A stretch of 64,000 nucleotides of DNA from Petunia secreta (GCA_029990175.1 JARKIP010000516.1:1-64000), one strand, 5' to 3'. Shown: positions 44,026-56,049, counted from the first letter of the stretch. Program-made: numbers and translations. Notes: generated by a model not told the origin, from the letters alone.

Positions 44026-45519
44026 TGATCCACACTCAGTCCATTCACCTCAAAGGGTGATGGGGCGGTCGTCAAAGATAATAGTACCCAACGTATGAGT
44101 CGGGGTCGATTCCCAAAAGGAGCTAGCAAGATAATCTATTAGTCTTAGGTTGAATAGTTACGGGTCCTAAACATTGTTCATAATGTTCCTAATAATTAAG
44201 GTTGAAAGTGTTAACTATAGCTAAATTGAGCAATTAATGTAAAAACAACTAAATAATGGTTATGGGGTAAACTTATGGGAATGAGCCCGGGGTTTATCCA
44301 ATCCAACAAGGTTCTCTTAGCTAAACACCTACATTGATCTCATAAATCTTATGGGTAACAATAATTGTCGGACCTCTAATGCGTTCCTCAAAACCCTCTC
44401 AGGATAGGGAGGAGTTTACTTCATCAATCCCTCTCGGGTCAATAATAAAGCGCTAGAAACCCTAGTCTAAAGATCCGAGCGGTGTTGACCTATTTAGGTC
44501 GACCCTTTTAGATGGGGTAGGTCGCAACCAATGTAACCCAAATTCTCGCTAGTCTCCATTAACCTATACCTTCAACCCCTTTCGGGTGATAAAAGCAAAG
44601 TAGGGTTATATTCAAGTACGGCCGTGCCTTAAACCCTAGTTAAGAAAGTGTGATGGAGAGCTAGATTTATGTTAACCCATTAATTTTATAAGATTAAATA
44701 CAAGATTTAAGCTAAAATAATCATGTCTTCATGAATAAACCCCTAGTATGAGTTTAGCTACTCATACTTGGGTCTAACACACACATATTGAAAGATGAAA
44801 TGGCAAGAGTCATATAAAAATTTAGATTAAAGAAAGTAATCCTTATAAAATTCAAGTAGAAACCCTCCTTTCATTTCCAAGAATATTCAAAAGCTTTAAA
44901 GCAATATTCTAGGCTAAAAAAAGTCTGTTTTCTCGGTGTCATAACAGCCTATTTACAAGCATGGGTTTCAAAAATAATCTAATATTTATAAAAATGTCAT
45001 TTTCACTGCTTTTACGTCAGGCCGCCTCTTGTTAGGCGAGCCACACATTCGGTTGTTGGCTCGCAGCTGTCACTTTTTAACTCGCATTTTCTTATGCCGT
45101 GCAGGTTTGCGGCCAAATCCTCAATGTCGTAGATTTTCTCAACTCTCTGTAACAACAGACGATGTCGCCTCTCGTTCTGCGGGGCCGCCGGATGTGTTCT
45201 GCATAAATATAGGCGGGCTGCCCTTCTGAGTTGCTGGCTGCTGTGAACTTCCATTCCTTTGGTGGATGGCTGGCCTTTCTAGCCTCTTGTTCGACGAGGC
45301 GCCCTTTCCATTGCTGCTTTGTTTTTATGTTACTCAGTTTTGTAACCAAAATACACTTGTATTTGCTCTTTTGTACATTTTCTTCGACTTTGTATGTAAA
45401 TTCTCTTGAAAAACTTAAACATGAAAATTAACATAAGATTCATTCAAATAATATCACAAAAAGGGGGGTAAAAGTTAGTTGGAATGAGTTACAATTAAGC
45501 ACAAAATACCAACATATCA
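44026..45519 (-). repeat. 5' LTR of Athila A
   Basis: 1494 bp, partner of 17807-19308, followed by TSD ATGGG at 45520-45524. Besides many substitutions it lacks about 20 bp near 45105 and has a 6-bp insertion near 44935 relative to its partner. It also carries the GC-rich patch (45010-45310). Confidence 0.9.
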
Positions 45520-45524
45520 ATGGG

Positions 45525-46513
45525 AAAATTGGATCATTTTTGCACCCATCTTTCAACAGGTATTTGCTAAGGCGATTATACCACATGCGGCCCGATTGTT
45601 TCAACTCGTATAAAGATTTTTGAAGCTTTATTGAACAAGCTTCCTTAGAACCTTTATATGTTTCAGGCATTTTGAATCCTTCGGGGATTTTCATAAATAT
45701 TTTGTTGTCTAATGAGCCGTAAAGATAGGCTGTGACGACATCCATCAGGCGCATATCAAGTTTTTCACGCACTGCTAGACTTATAAGATATCTGAAGGTA
45801 ATTTCATCCACCACAGGAGAATATGTCTCCATATAATCAATGCCAGGTCTTTGTGAAAAACCTTGTGCGAGAAGTCGTCCTTTATATCTAACGACTTTAT
45901 TTTTCTCATTTCATTTTCGCACGAATACCCATTTATACCCCCACTGGCTTTACACCTTCAGGTGTTCAGACAATAGGTCCGAAAACTTCACATTTTTCAA
46001 GTGAAGTCAATTCTGCTTGAATTGCATCTTCCATTTTGGCCAATCATTTCTTTGTCTACATTCAAAGACAGATTTTGGTTCACGATCCTCATCTTGTTGC
46101 ATAAAAATGTTGTCAACAATTATATTATTTTGGTTCCATCTTTTTCCTGTAGAGACATAATTTATTGAGATATCTTCATTTTCATTATTTTCAGGTACAT
46201 GATCCTCATCCAATGAGTTCTTATTAACTGTAATGTCTCGGGGCTCTTCTTGAGTAATTACCTCCATATTATGACCATCTTGACCACTTGCTCCTTTTTT
46301 TTTCGAGGATTTTTATCTTTGGAACCGAATGGTCTACCACGCTTCAAGTGTGGCTTAGACTCATTTGCACAAATAAATTATCCTATTGTGACATCAACTC
46401 GAATTGGAGCATTTGCAGCTGTAATATGAAATTTAGTAATCCTTGATAGGTTAGTAAGTGCATCTGGCAATTGATTTGTAATATTTTGCAAATATGCTAT
46501 CTTTTGAACTTCT
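45525..46513 (-). pseudogene. Ty1/copia pol, 5' half: integrase tail, linker and start of RT
   Basis: Minus strand 46513-46300 is the decayed tail of the integrase region (Ala-Ala-Asn-Ala-Pro, Lys-Arg-Gly-Arg-Pro). 46267-46007 is the acidic linker. 45832-45525 is RT: Tyr-Ser-Pro-Val, Leu-Asp-Met-Arg-Leu-Met-Asp-Val-Val-Thr-Ala-Tyr-Leu-Tyr-Gly and Gln-Lys-Ser-Leu-Tyr-Glu-Leu-Lys-Gln-Ser-Gly-Arg-Met-Trp-Tyr-Asn, ending in Lys-Asn-Asp-Pro-Ile. The next residues of the same domain lie at 17806 and below. The right end is cut by the Athila B LTR at 46514. Confidence 0.8.
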
Positions 46514-47908
46514 TGATAAGTTGGTATTTTACCAGCTTAAAGACTACTTTAAACTTTCATTTTTGAATCCAAAAGTAATATTGTGTGCTATTGATGTCGT
46601 AAATTGCTTAGTTTCAGGTTATGACGAGTTCACACGAGTCGTTGATTAGAAAATGAAGCTAAAGAGCAAAATGAGAACCAAAATGCATGACTTGCAAGAA
46701 GCTTTAGAGGAGGCGCTCCTCATCCACTGATGGACAAAATGGCCAAGTGCAAGAAGCTGGGAGGCACCCCTCTTCCTGAGAAGCAGATGGAAGCTAAGGG
46801 GAGGCGCCCCTCCTCAAGTTCTAGACGTCCCTCCTCCACTGATGGAAGAAATAGCCTAAGTGTGAGAAGCTGGGAGGCGCCCTTCCTCCTGAGAAGCAGT
46901 GAGCACCTATTTGGAAGCCACAGGCGGCCCTCCTCAAGATTTGGGCGCCCCGCTCGTGGCAAATTTGTAATTAAATTCTAGATTTGTATAAATAGAAAGA
47001 AGCTAGGGTTTTTGGAACAACTTTGATTCTGCATTTCTACTACTCCTTAGAGGTGATTTTGAGAGCCAAGTAGAGGTCATTACATAGATTTGTAAGATTC
47101 TTAACTTGTATTTTTGAATCGTGATTATCATATCAATTCAAGATCCATGTTTGAATCCCATTACCTTGTTTCATTATATATTTCTTGCTTTGATTCAAAC
47201 CCTAGTTATGAGTAGCTAAATTCATAACTAAGAGCATAAACATGCTATAGCGATAGAAAATCAATGGGTATCGTTCCATTTCATTACCCATAACACAAGT
47301 ATCAATTATCCAATTCTCTATAAAAATAACATCAAATTTCAATATCCATGATATTTGAGATTTCTTGTCGACTTTACTAACTAAAGACTCGGGAGAGATT
47401 GGTTAGTGTAGAATAGTGGAATTTGCGAGGATTTGGATTGACATGTTATTTGTATAGACTAACCCATCCAAAATGAGTTACGCTCGGAAGAGGTCTCCTT
47501 TCCTCGGGTCTTTGAGTGTGCTTTAAGCATTCAAGTTGTGAAAGATCTCTTCTAGGCCGGAAGGATTCTTGAGATCATAATAGGAAGACTCGACCATAAT
47601 TATACTTGTGTTGTGAATGTGAAGTAATTGCACCTGTTGATTGGAAATTGTTATTAGTCGATTACACTCATAGTCTCGTAATATCGAATCAATATACTTG
47701 CTTAATTTATATGCTTTATAGTTAATTGTAGTGTTACGTAAAACAAATCCCATCTCTAAGACTAACATTAAACTTCATTTGAATTTTTATTTGCGACTAT
47801 CTTACTTGACGAGCTAGTTCTCTTGGGAAATTGACCCCGACTCGCATTGGGTATTATACTTTGATGACCGCCCCTCACCATTAATGGTGTAGGATTGAGT
47901 GTGGATCA
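46514..47908 (+). repeat. 5' LTR of Athila-like element B
   Basis: Starts TGATAAGTTGGTATTTT, like Athila A's TGATATGTTGGTATTTT, and ends GAGTGTGGATCA, identical in type to Athila A's LTR end. It is followed by a PBS. Length 1395 bp. The 47340-47600 part is clearly homologous to 51300-51545 in LTR C. It contains a 112-bp tandem duplication (46723 and 46835: TCCACTGATGG...AGAAGCTGGGAGGC) in its GC-rich patch. The left boundary is inferred, as no TSD could be paired. Confidence 0.65.
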
Positions 47909-47913
47909 ATTTT

Positions 47914-47932
47914 TGGCACCGTTGCCGGGGAA
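47914..47932 (+). other. Primer-binding site of Athila B
   Basis: TGGCACCGTTGCCGGGGAA starts 5 nt after the LTR end. It is the best-preserved tRNA-Asp type PBS in the window and fixes the + orientation. Confidence 0.75.
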
Positions 47933-47949
47933 GGGGGTGTGCAGTGGTT

Positions 47950-48628
47950 GGTTGATAAACTTCGAGGGGGTACTCCCTCAGATTGATCAGCATATGGACT
48001 AAAGATTGTGTCCACTGACTTCACCGCTGAGGCTCGCATTTGGTTGTCCATTATCTGTGCTAGGGTAATGCCTTTGGGTGATGAGACTGATCTCACCCTA
48101 GAAAAGTGCGACTGATTGCTGCACTAATTGACGGTTTCAAAGTCAATGTTGGGGAGATAATTGGTGAATGAGATCGAGGAGGTTGTGAGAGAGAGAACAA
48201 GGAGTCTATTTTTCCCATGCTTGATTTCAAAGCTTTGCAAAAAGGTCGGAGTAGAGGAGCGTCCAGAAGATAATGGTGTGAGTATCGCAAAGCCCATCTA
48301 TCCACTATTGAAGAAAGGACCAGGAGGAGTAACTCAAAGCAAGAAAAGAAGAGTCGAGGTGGCCTCCCAGATTGATGTTGATGACCCAGCGTTTGGAGAT
48401 TTCTCAGCCCCCACTTCTACTACTGCACCAGGGAGTTCATACACTCCAGTTCCACCATATTCATCAGGAGCGTCTAACGTGATGTACATTTCATCTCAGA
48501 TTTCTTTTATGGACGCTTACATTAGACAGCTGGTAGCAAGCCTCCCTTCAGGCCCACATGGAGAGGGTTCTTCCTTCAGGCCTTCGAGCACTTTATTGTT
48601 GGAGGCAGTAGCAGCTGAGCAGGAGTAG
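47950..48628 (+). pseudogene. Athila B remnant of the plant transposon-protein ORF
   Basis: Directly after the PBS comes the middle of the downstream ORF: Ala-Arg-Ile-Trp-Leu-Ser-Ile-Ile-Cys-Ala-Arg-Val-Met-Pro and later Glu-Arg-Thr-Arg-Ser-Leu-Phe-Phe-Pro-Cys-Leu-Ile-Ser. The open frame 48161-48628 continues with Lys-Lys-Val-Gly-Val-Glu, a Lys-Lys-Arg-Arg-Val basic stretch and a Ser/Pro-rich tail. gag and pol are entirely deleted between PBS and this point. It matches the ORF of Athila A (37041-36221) in motif order. Frameshift near 48160. Confidence 0.6.
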
Positions 48629-50638
48629 ATCAAGATCAGGCTGGACAAAATAGAGAGGAAGCTGAAAAAGTTTGGCAATAGAACAAGCAACTTCCTGAAC
48701 AAGATGATGAGTAAGCTGAACTCGCTTTGTCGCTCTACTAGCTCAGATGAGGAGACCGATGATGAGCTTCCTACCCCAACACTGATAGTGAGGGTTGATC
48801 TTCTAGTCAGGGAGTTCCTTACACCCTTCGTATTACATTGTTAGTTGTACTGAGGACAGTGCACAGTTTAAGTTTGGGGGTGTATTTGGGTTTTGGGTGT
48901 AGTATTGATGTTGCTCGTGTACTTGGGTTTTGAGCAAATTGTGGAAATTTTGCGGATGATCACTTTCTTTGATATTAGTATAAGTAGTTATTATAGTATA
49001 GTGTTAATAGCTTGTTCATATTTAGTAGTTAGTTAGAACTCTATGAAAAAAATTATTTGGGTTCGAACAACTATTTACATTGTAAATACCATGTTGTATA
49101 AAAAAAAAATTGACACAACTTCCTTGGTTTTTTTTGCCATGGTTCTTTTCTAAGAAATCAATTCTTGTGAACCGGGCATTCTTAGGATCTAATTAGTAGT
49201 AATAGTATTAGTTATGGATTTTTGCCCCTTGGCCAATTTTTGGCATGTTTGGTTCCACCATTATTTAATCCTTGTCATGTGAGCTTGTTTTGAAAAATGG
49301 ATAGAAAAAAATTTAGTTGGTGAATTGTGCTATGATCTTTAAGTTCAACTTTTGACTCTTATGTCACTAATTAGCTCTCATTAGGCTATGAGTAAACTTT
49401 GGATGCTTAATTGCCTTTGATTGAGACTTGAATATACTCGTCTTCCTTGCTTTACTTGTGCCATGTATGGTGAGTTTTTGGTGTGTCCATGTGTATACTT
49501 CTTGATCTAGAACTTGCCTAAATGTGCTTCGAGGCGAAATCCTAGGTGATGCTTGACTTGAAAAATAATTTTAGGCTTTCGTTGGCCCGCTAGTAACCTA
49601 AAAACCCTACCCTTGTATTATAACCTTAGTCGACCCCTTTGAGCTTAATATCCTTTTTATGGCAACCACATTATTAACCCGGACCAATTTTAAGTGCTTA
49701 AAGCACTAATTCTCTTTTTGGCCCTACCTCCTTGAGTGCATTGAAAGACGTACAACTTAAGAAAAAGCCTAAGTTTGGGGGTGGCACGAGTTATGGTGAA
49801 AGTGTGGAAATCAATGAAAATCAAAAGAAAGAAAAGAGCAACAAAAGTAAGTTGAAAAAGAAATCTTTAAAAAAAAAAGAAATAAAGAAAAGAAACAAAA
49901 AGAAGCAAGTGAAAGAAAAGAATGAAAAAGAAGAAAAATAGAATTGATGAATAAAGAGGGAAAAGACTAGTGTATAATCCTCAATTTAGCAAGGTGTAAG
50001 CGCAAGGAAAATGAAGTGTGCTTTCAATTTTTGTATGGTGTAGTGCTCAAGGAGGTGTGTAGTCACTATTTGCCCAAATTTTACTACCAACTTTGACCAA
50101 AAGCCTACATTACAGCCTTAACTAAGTCCTAATTGATTTTGGGTCAAGCATTCCTATATTAGTAGAGAGGTACACGAAGGGCAAGGTTATGGATCTTTAG
50201 TGTGTATGATGAACTTCTTTTGAGAGAGTGAGTGAATTCTTCCTATCATTAATCTCATTTGTGTTGTCATTTCATATTTATGGTTCAGATATTCTCTTGA
50301 GTGGTGAGGGCACTTGTAAAGTTGAGTTGAAGATTTGTGTTTTACTTCCCAATTGAGGTGAGCAAGCAAAGAGGTGAGCTCTTGTGACGAAGAGGCAAAC
50401 ATTGAAAATCTTGTGTCATGGTATATATGCCTTCTTTGGTGTTTAGTATATATGAAAGTTATGCTCATATGGCTTGGCTTAATTGTTGGCACCAACCAAT
50501 GTCATTAGTTGTAGAACTTTAAATGAGTTTTGGCTTGTTGTGGCCTTTATGAAAAATGCATGAATAGATGAATTGTAACTTGGTGTCTATTGAAGTGTGC
50601 TTTGCTTGAGGAAAAAAAATAGCTTAAGTTTGAGGGTG
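48629..50638 (+). other. 3' UTR of Athila B with three polypurine-like tracts
   Basis: About 2 kb, the same length as in Athila A. TTTAAGTTTGGGGGTGT at 48868, CCTAAGTTTGGGGGTGG at 49767 and CTTAAGTTTGAGGGTGTG at 50623-50640 are three copies of the Athila-type tract; only the last touches an LTR. Between 49855 and 49940 there is an A-rich AAGAAA stretch, open only by composition. Confidence 0.6.
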
Positions 50639-51906
50639 TGATGTGTGGGCAAAATGCCACACACTACCCTTTATTTACTTGAGCTTTTGTTGTGTATTAT
50701 TGATTAAATACGCGCACTTATCATGTTTTAGTTGCATATAGCAGGATAATGGAGCTGCTGTGATGAATAGATGGAAACAAGCCAAAACAAGCCAAATTGA
50801 GAAGTTTCTGTTTCTGGACTGAAAAACTACTCAACGCGATCACGCAGAAACACATGCAATCGCATAGGAGGAAAAGTCAAGCCATCATGAAGCCGCCATG
50901 CAGACGCGATTGCGAAGCTTCATAAATTTATCAGCGCGATAGCGCTCTAATCCACGCGATCGCATAGCTCATAAAAGAGATCCAGCGCGATAGCATCCAT
51001 TTTCACGCGATTGCGCAAGAGCGCGTCTGGACTGCAGGGGAAATTTTTTGAATTTCACACCCTTAGTACTCCTTTCTTTACTTTCATGTTTTGTGTTGAA
51101 TATATTTGGTATTATTGATGTTATTGAACACTTGATTTTGTGAATATGTTTCATGGCTATTCATATTATTAGTTGGTATGATTTTGAACATGGTTATATG
51201 AATGAATCATGACTAGGAATTTATATTTGTGGGTTTTGATTATCTAGCTTCTATTGTTTTGATTGCTTGACTTTTGTGCTCATGACATTTAAGTTACATC
51301 TCTACTTTGCTAATTAAAGACTCGAGAGAAATTAGTTAGGATAGAATAGTGAAGCTAGCGAGGATTTGGGTTGATAAGCAATCTTTACAGACTAATCTAA
51401 AAGGAGTTACGCTCAGAAGAGATCTTCTTTCCTCGGGTTATGGGTAGTGCTTTGCATGCTCAACCATGGCTTTGACGAGCTCCGTTGAGGTAAATTCCTT
51501 CTAGGCCGGAAGGATTCTAGGGATTACATTAGAACGACTCGACCATAATACATAAACCCTATGCTAAGATTGTATCCTAGGCTCAAAACTTGTCTTCCTT
51601 GGAAGTGAGAAAGCCATTGATCACTTTTACTTACTTTTCTAGTGTAGTTTGTAGCTGTTAATATTGTCTCATCACCTTGTTATCCTAGTTTGGCTTCGTC
51701 AAATAGGTTTAGTTCCTTCACTACTTTGATCGCATCACTTTGTTCCTTGTGGATTCGACCCCGACTCCTAGTTGGGTAAATTATATTGCAATGATCGTGC
51801 ATACCTCAATTTGAGGTGTGTGTTGTGTGTGTTGTGTAAACCATCAGGGTAGGCGGACCTCCCATGATTTGGGGCGGACCGCCCATGAAAGTTGGTCTAA
51901 AAAACA
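50639..51906 (+). repeat. LTR of Athila-like element C
   Basis: Starts TGATGTGTGGGCAAAATGCC after a polypurine tract and ends near AAAAAACA at 51906, just before a degenerate PBS (51907-51926, GCATTATTGCCGGGGAAC). The GC patch at 50835-51020 is a run of CGCGAT, GCGATAGCG and GCGATCGC words. It belongs to the same broad group as LTR B and Athila A but is a different subfamily. End points plus or minus about 40 bp. Confidence 0.6.
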
Positions 51907-52029
51907 TTCAGCATTATTGCCGGGGAACTACGGTTTCAATATTGAGTTGCATTAGTTAATCAATGTTGTTTAGTTCACAAGTCCTAGCATTTTACTTTTG
52001 ATTTTGGTTTTACCTTGTGTAGGTGGAAC

Positions 52030-53364
52030 ATGGCTTATAGGAGAAATCCTAATCGAAATTTGCAGAATCTCAATTAAAACCATGTTATAATCAACTACAT
52101 GGGAATCCGCAAGATTATGAGGAAGAATATGATGAAGAGTTCCATATAGAACTTAACCAAGAGGGCTATCCATTCCATGTCGAATAAGTGGATGAAGATG
52201 ATATGCAAGAAGAAGCTAATGATCCTCAAGGTTAGAATGTGATCTCTCAAGGTGACAATCCTTTCGCCCAAGCAAATGCGGGGGTCCAAGCAAATGAAGA
52301 AGGAAATCTTGGAGAAAATGAAGGTGTTGCGGGTAATGCTAATCGGGGGTGGCAACAATGCAAACCGAGGCGGCCGAGGTGTAAACTAAGGTGGTCGGGT
52401 GTAAACCGTGGAGGTAGAGCAAATGTAAACCGAGTTAATGCTCGCAATTGTCAACCGGAATCAAGAGTATGCTAGAGGTACTCGGGACTATCAACAAGAG
52501 ATGCGAGATTCTGAAGATGATAAGGAGACCGAAGAAGAAATTGATATGAATAGTTTTGCAAGTGTCATAGTTCCTCCTCCTATTCATGGAAATGCTAGTT
52601 TTAGCATCCCAAATGTGATTCTTCAATGTCTTGAACAACATGGTTGCTTTAGTGGCGGTAAGAATGAAGATGCAAATGACTACTTGAGAAATTTTGTAAA
52701 AACTTGTAATCTTTACAAGTCGGCTAGAGTATCAGAAGAGTCATTGAGGTTGAGGGTGTTACCTACTCTCTCACCAGGAAAGCCAAAGATTGGTTGAACA
52801 AGTTGCCAAGAAACTCCATTTTTACATGGCCAGAGCTAGTGAAGCAATTTCTTGCAAAGTTTTCACCAAAAGAGAAGCAAGCAACATTGAGGGACAAGAT
52901 CTATATGTTTGAACAAGAGGCATCCGATTCATTGACCGAGGCTTGGGAGGCTTTCCAAGATGGGTTGCTCCGGTGTCCTAATCATGGCTTCAATGGAAGC
53001 ATGTTGTTGCAAAGCCTCTATCAAGATTTAAACAAGATGAACCAATACGCTTTGGAAAATTTATGTGATGGTGTCACCATGGAAAAGAGGTATGAAGAAG
53101 TGATGGACATCCTCGACAAAGTGAGCAAGAGATCTCAAGAATGACAATCAAGAGCTAAAAATCTTAGAAGAGAAGTTGGGATTAGTCCAATGATGATGGA
53201 AAGACTTGAAGCTCAAGATGGGAAGATGGCAAGAATCTTGACATACATGGAACTCATGAATAAGAACTCAAACGCCGATAGAGAAGCCAATGAAAAGAAA
53301 GTGAACAAGATGGAGAATATCCACACCACAAATACCGAGCATCAAGTGGCTCCAATGGGTTATG
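52030..53364 (+). pseudogene. gag: Athila C gag, first part (cut by the Tekay element)
   Basis: Starts ATGGCTTATAGGAG (52030), soon stops, then open frames 52438-52797 (Ile-Val-Pro-Pro-Pro-Ile-His-Gly-Asn, Leu-Glu-Gln-His-Gly-Cys-Phe-Ser-Gly) and 52794-53144 (Leu-Pro-Arg-Asn-Ser-Ile-Phe-Thr-Trp, Lys-Gln-Ala-Thr-Leu-Arg-Asp-Lys). The frames overlap by 4 bp, so a single frameshift separates them. 53190-53364 reaches Val-Ala-Pro-Met-Gly-Tyr, where the chromovirus is inserted. It aligns motif by motif with gag of Athila A. Confidence 0.8.
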
Positions 53365-55856
53365 TGTTACACCTCGTATGTCCAAAGTGAGGTATATCGT
53401 TCTAATGACATGTTAAGAATGATTTAAGTGATCTTAAAGTCATAATTGGATCATATTTGACTTTTATATGTTGAATATAAAGGTTGGGAAAAATCAGATT
53501 TAAGTTGCGGAAAAACCGACTAAGGATTTGCCTTTTAACGGAGCTTTTTCAGAAATTAATTATGTGTGTTATACGAGGTCTTTTAGAGACATATGATATA
53601 CCAAATTGAAGATCTTGGAGTTTAGTTTCCAAAACTTTTGACGGTTTGTTCATACAATGTCTGGATAAAAAGATATGAGTATCAGAAGTCAGACCAGAAA
53701 AAGGGACATAAGCGCAAAAGAGGGCTAGAAATGAAATGTTTTTGTTATAAAAGAGAAATTATTCATTTTTTCGAAATGTTCCAGAAAACCCACGATATAA
53801 GCAAACCTCTCTGGAGTTGAATCAATTTTTTTTTTTAATTTTGAAGAAACCACATCAATTTTGACTCGAAACGGAAGACGGATTGCGTCAAAACGCTCTA
53901 TGCGATTAGGGTAACATTATGCTACCTTCAATTTCGTCTATAGTTTGAGTTTTAGAATTACTTCATAGCTAAGTAAAGTACCTAAATTCTATTTTATGGT
54001 TTGTTTAAGCTTTATAAGGTGTGGAATTCAAAGGAAACAAAGTTTAGGAGCTAGAATCATCAAAGGTATGTAAGACTAAACCTTTCTTTTGACAAGGCAT
54101 GTATCTTTTAGCTTTTGAAGCTTTTCTTAGTTCTAATCTTAGTGTTTCTTGTGAGAAACTTGTATGGTACCAAGGAAACCTTGTATATACTTAATTTGGT
54201 ACTAAAATCCAAGGTGAAAGACGTCCAAATCAGCAAAGACAAAACGTTTCAAAATCCAGAACATTGTTTTGATCTTTGGACAGTTATTAGTATATTGATC
54301 ACAACTCCTTGTACAAAATTGATATTTAGATTCTTTAAGAATCCCCAGAACCCTAAGACATACATCTACAACTTTCATGCAGACCATGAAGTCTATATCT
54401 TTCATCTACACTCTGAAAATTAGGTTGAAATTCAGGACAGTGGTGCTGTCCAGACATTCTATCTGCGGATTTGTTATGTCATCTAGTTGTCTCATCTTGT
54501 CATCCGTTTAACATGTTTATGTTATCAGTTTATCTGGGTATCTATTCCCGTGTATAGTATAGTGTTGGTTCTATTTTGCGGATCATCCAGTTTGAGGGGA
54601 AACTCTGCCGAAATTTTTATAGAAATTCAAAGAGTTTGACAAATTCTGATTTCTAGGTTGTGTTTAAAATTCTATCAAGAGTTTTCTTATCATTCCTTGA
54701 GTCCATATCTATTGTTGCCACATGTGTTATGCCTCATACAAGCTTATGCTTATATTGTGATCATGTTATGTGTGATTTGGAGTCCCCCATAGAGGCTGGA
54801 CATTGGACACACAGTCCGGTCGCGTATGATACTACCCGTCTGGGGGATACAGCCCCTCTGGTTAAGGCGGGAGTTGAAACACCTAGTGTGACCGGGTGTC
54901 ATTCACACACTCTGACCAAAGAGACTAGATATTACTGGCTGGGGGGGATATAGCCCATAACACCCACCAGGTTTGTTATATACGCGTATATAGCCACAGT
55001 ATGCACTGCATGATTATATGTGAGGCTAGTTCAGATGTTCAGTTACCTGATTTGGGGGGATATAGCCCATAACACCAGGCAGGTACCAGTTCAGATAACA
55101 GTTCAGTTTTAGCTCAGTACCAGTTATCAGTTCTCAGCTATCAGCCACCAATTTTTAGTGTCAGTATCAGTTGACAGCTTTCGGTTCTAATTTCTAGTTA
55201 CCAGTTACCCGTCATATTACAGTCATTTATCAGTATAGTTCAGCTCAGTCTTCAGTTTCAGATTCAGCTAGACTTCATGTTATATTCAGACCATGTTTAG
55301 TACGTCTTAAGATTTCCTGCTACACTGCTATGCTTCAGCTCATGTTTACACATTTATATTCCAGCCTTACAGTTTCATCCAGCTATGATTTACTATATGC
55401 TCAGGCCTTACATACTTTGTACATATCGTACTCACGCCCTTTTTTTTGGGCGCTGCGTTTCATGCCGCGCAGGTACAGAGAGAGCAGACCCTGAGCCACG
55501 TTAGTAGGCTATCTACCAGCTGTTGGAGTCACTCCGTCTCTTCCGGAGTATACTACTTTCGGTATGTTGTACAGATGTCGAGTAGGTATGGCGGGGCCTT
55601 GTCCCGTCCTTTGTATATTCAGTTCAGCACTCTTAGAGGCTTGTAGATATGTCCCTGTGTGGTGCAGTCAGTATGTTATATATATCATCGTGTGATAGCC
55701 TTGTCATTTTTCCAAACTTTATGTTTTCAGTAAATATGTATGTATTCATAACCAGATTCCCAGCTCATCTCTATAATTCATAGATTATTAATAGGTTTAG
55801 CGATAATCGACACTTAGTGTCGGTTATCCGTCGCGGCCCTAGGTTGGGTCGTGACA
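53365..55856 (+). repeat. 5' LTR of the Tekay element
   Basis: 2492 bp. The interior around 54780-55080 contains two GGGGGGATATAGCCC(A/C)TAACACC phrases and one related phrase, and 55080-55270 is a CAGT-rich stretch (CAGTT, TCAGT) of low complexity. A TATA-like TATATA is at about 55676. Confidence 0.93.
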
Positions 55857-55860
55857 AAAG

Positions 55861-55872
55861 TGGTATCAGAGC
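55861..55872 (+). other. tRNA-iMet primer-binding site of the Tekay element
   Basis: TGGTATCAGAGC lies 4 nt after the 5' LTR. It is the standard PBS complementary to the initiator methionine tRNA used by many plant gypsy and copia elements. Confidence 0.9.
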
Positions 55873-56049
55873 AGTTCAGTCCTAGGGTGTCTACAGGTCG
55901 TGTCTAGTAGAGTCTTGTTCAGGAGTATGTTGCACGCCATACTTTTGAACAGGAGGCTACAAGGCACTTCAGGACAGTTTGTTTTCTTTCTTCTCTAGAT
56001 CGTGCGATAGGGCTATAATTTTAGAATTCACCCTTCTAACCGTAATGTT

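Larger units (their letters stand above)
17807..45519 (-). mobile_element. Athila-type Ty3/gypsy element A (27.7 kb with nested insertions)
   Basis: LTRs 17807-19308 and 44026-45519 are flanked by the 5-bp TSD ATGGG (17802-17806 and 45520-45524), and the copia RT frame is cut exactly there. On the minus strand the order is LTR, degenerate PBS, gag (43898-41991), protease, RT, a non-coding stretch, a downstream ORF with a plant-transposon-protein domain, a 3' UTR with polypurine tracts, and LTR. This is the Athila layout. Integrase and most of RNase H are missing. Without the nested Ogre-like element and the hAT MITE it would be about 12.8 kb. LTR pair differences are numerous and include indels of up to about 20 bp, so it is much older than the element inside it. 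Confidence 0.9.

Noticed and set aside
48161..48628. Host gene encoding a Ser/Pro-rich protein
   Set aside because: Flanking PBS, polypurine tract and motif order identify it as the Athila downstream ORF.
49732..49941. Lys/Glu-rich 69-codon frame
   Set aside because: It is an A-rich low-complexity stretch in the Athila 3' UTR; the polypurine tract lies within it.
50835..51020. GCGATCGC-rich patch suggestive of bacterial (HIP1-like) sequence
   Set aside because: It lies inside a plant Athila LTR, at the place where the other LTRs carry different GC words; no sign of bacterial genes.
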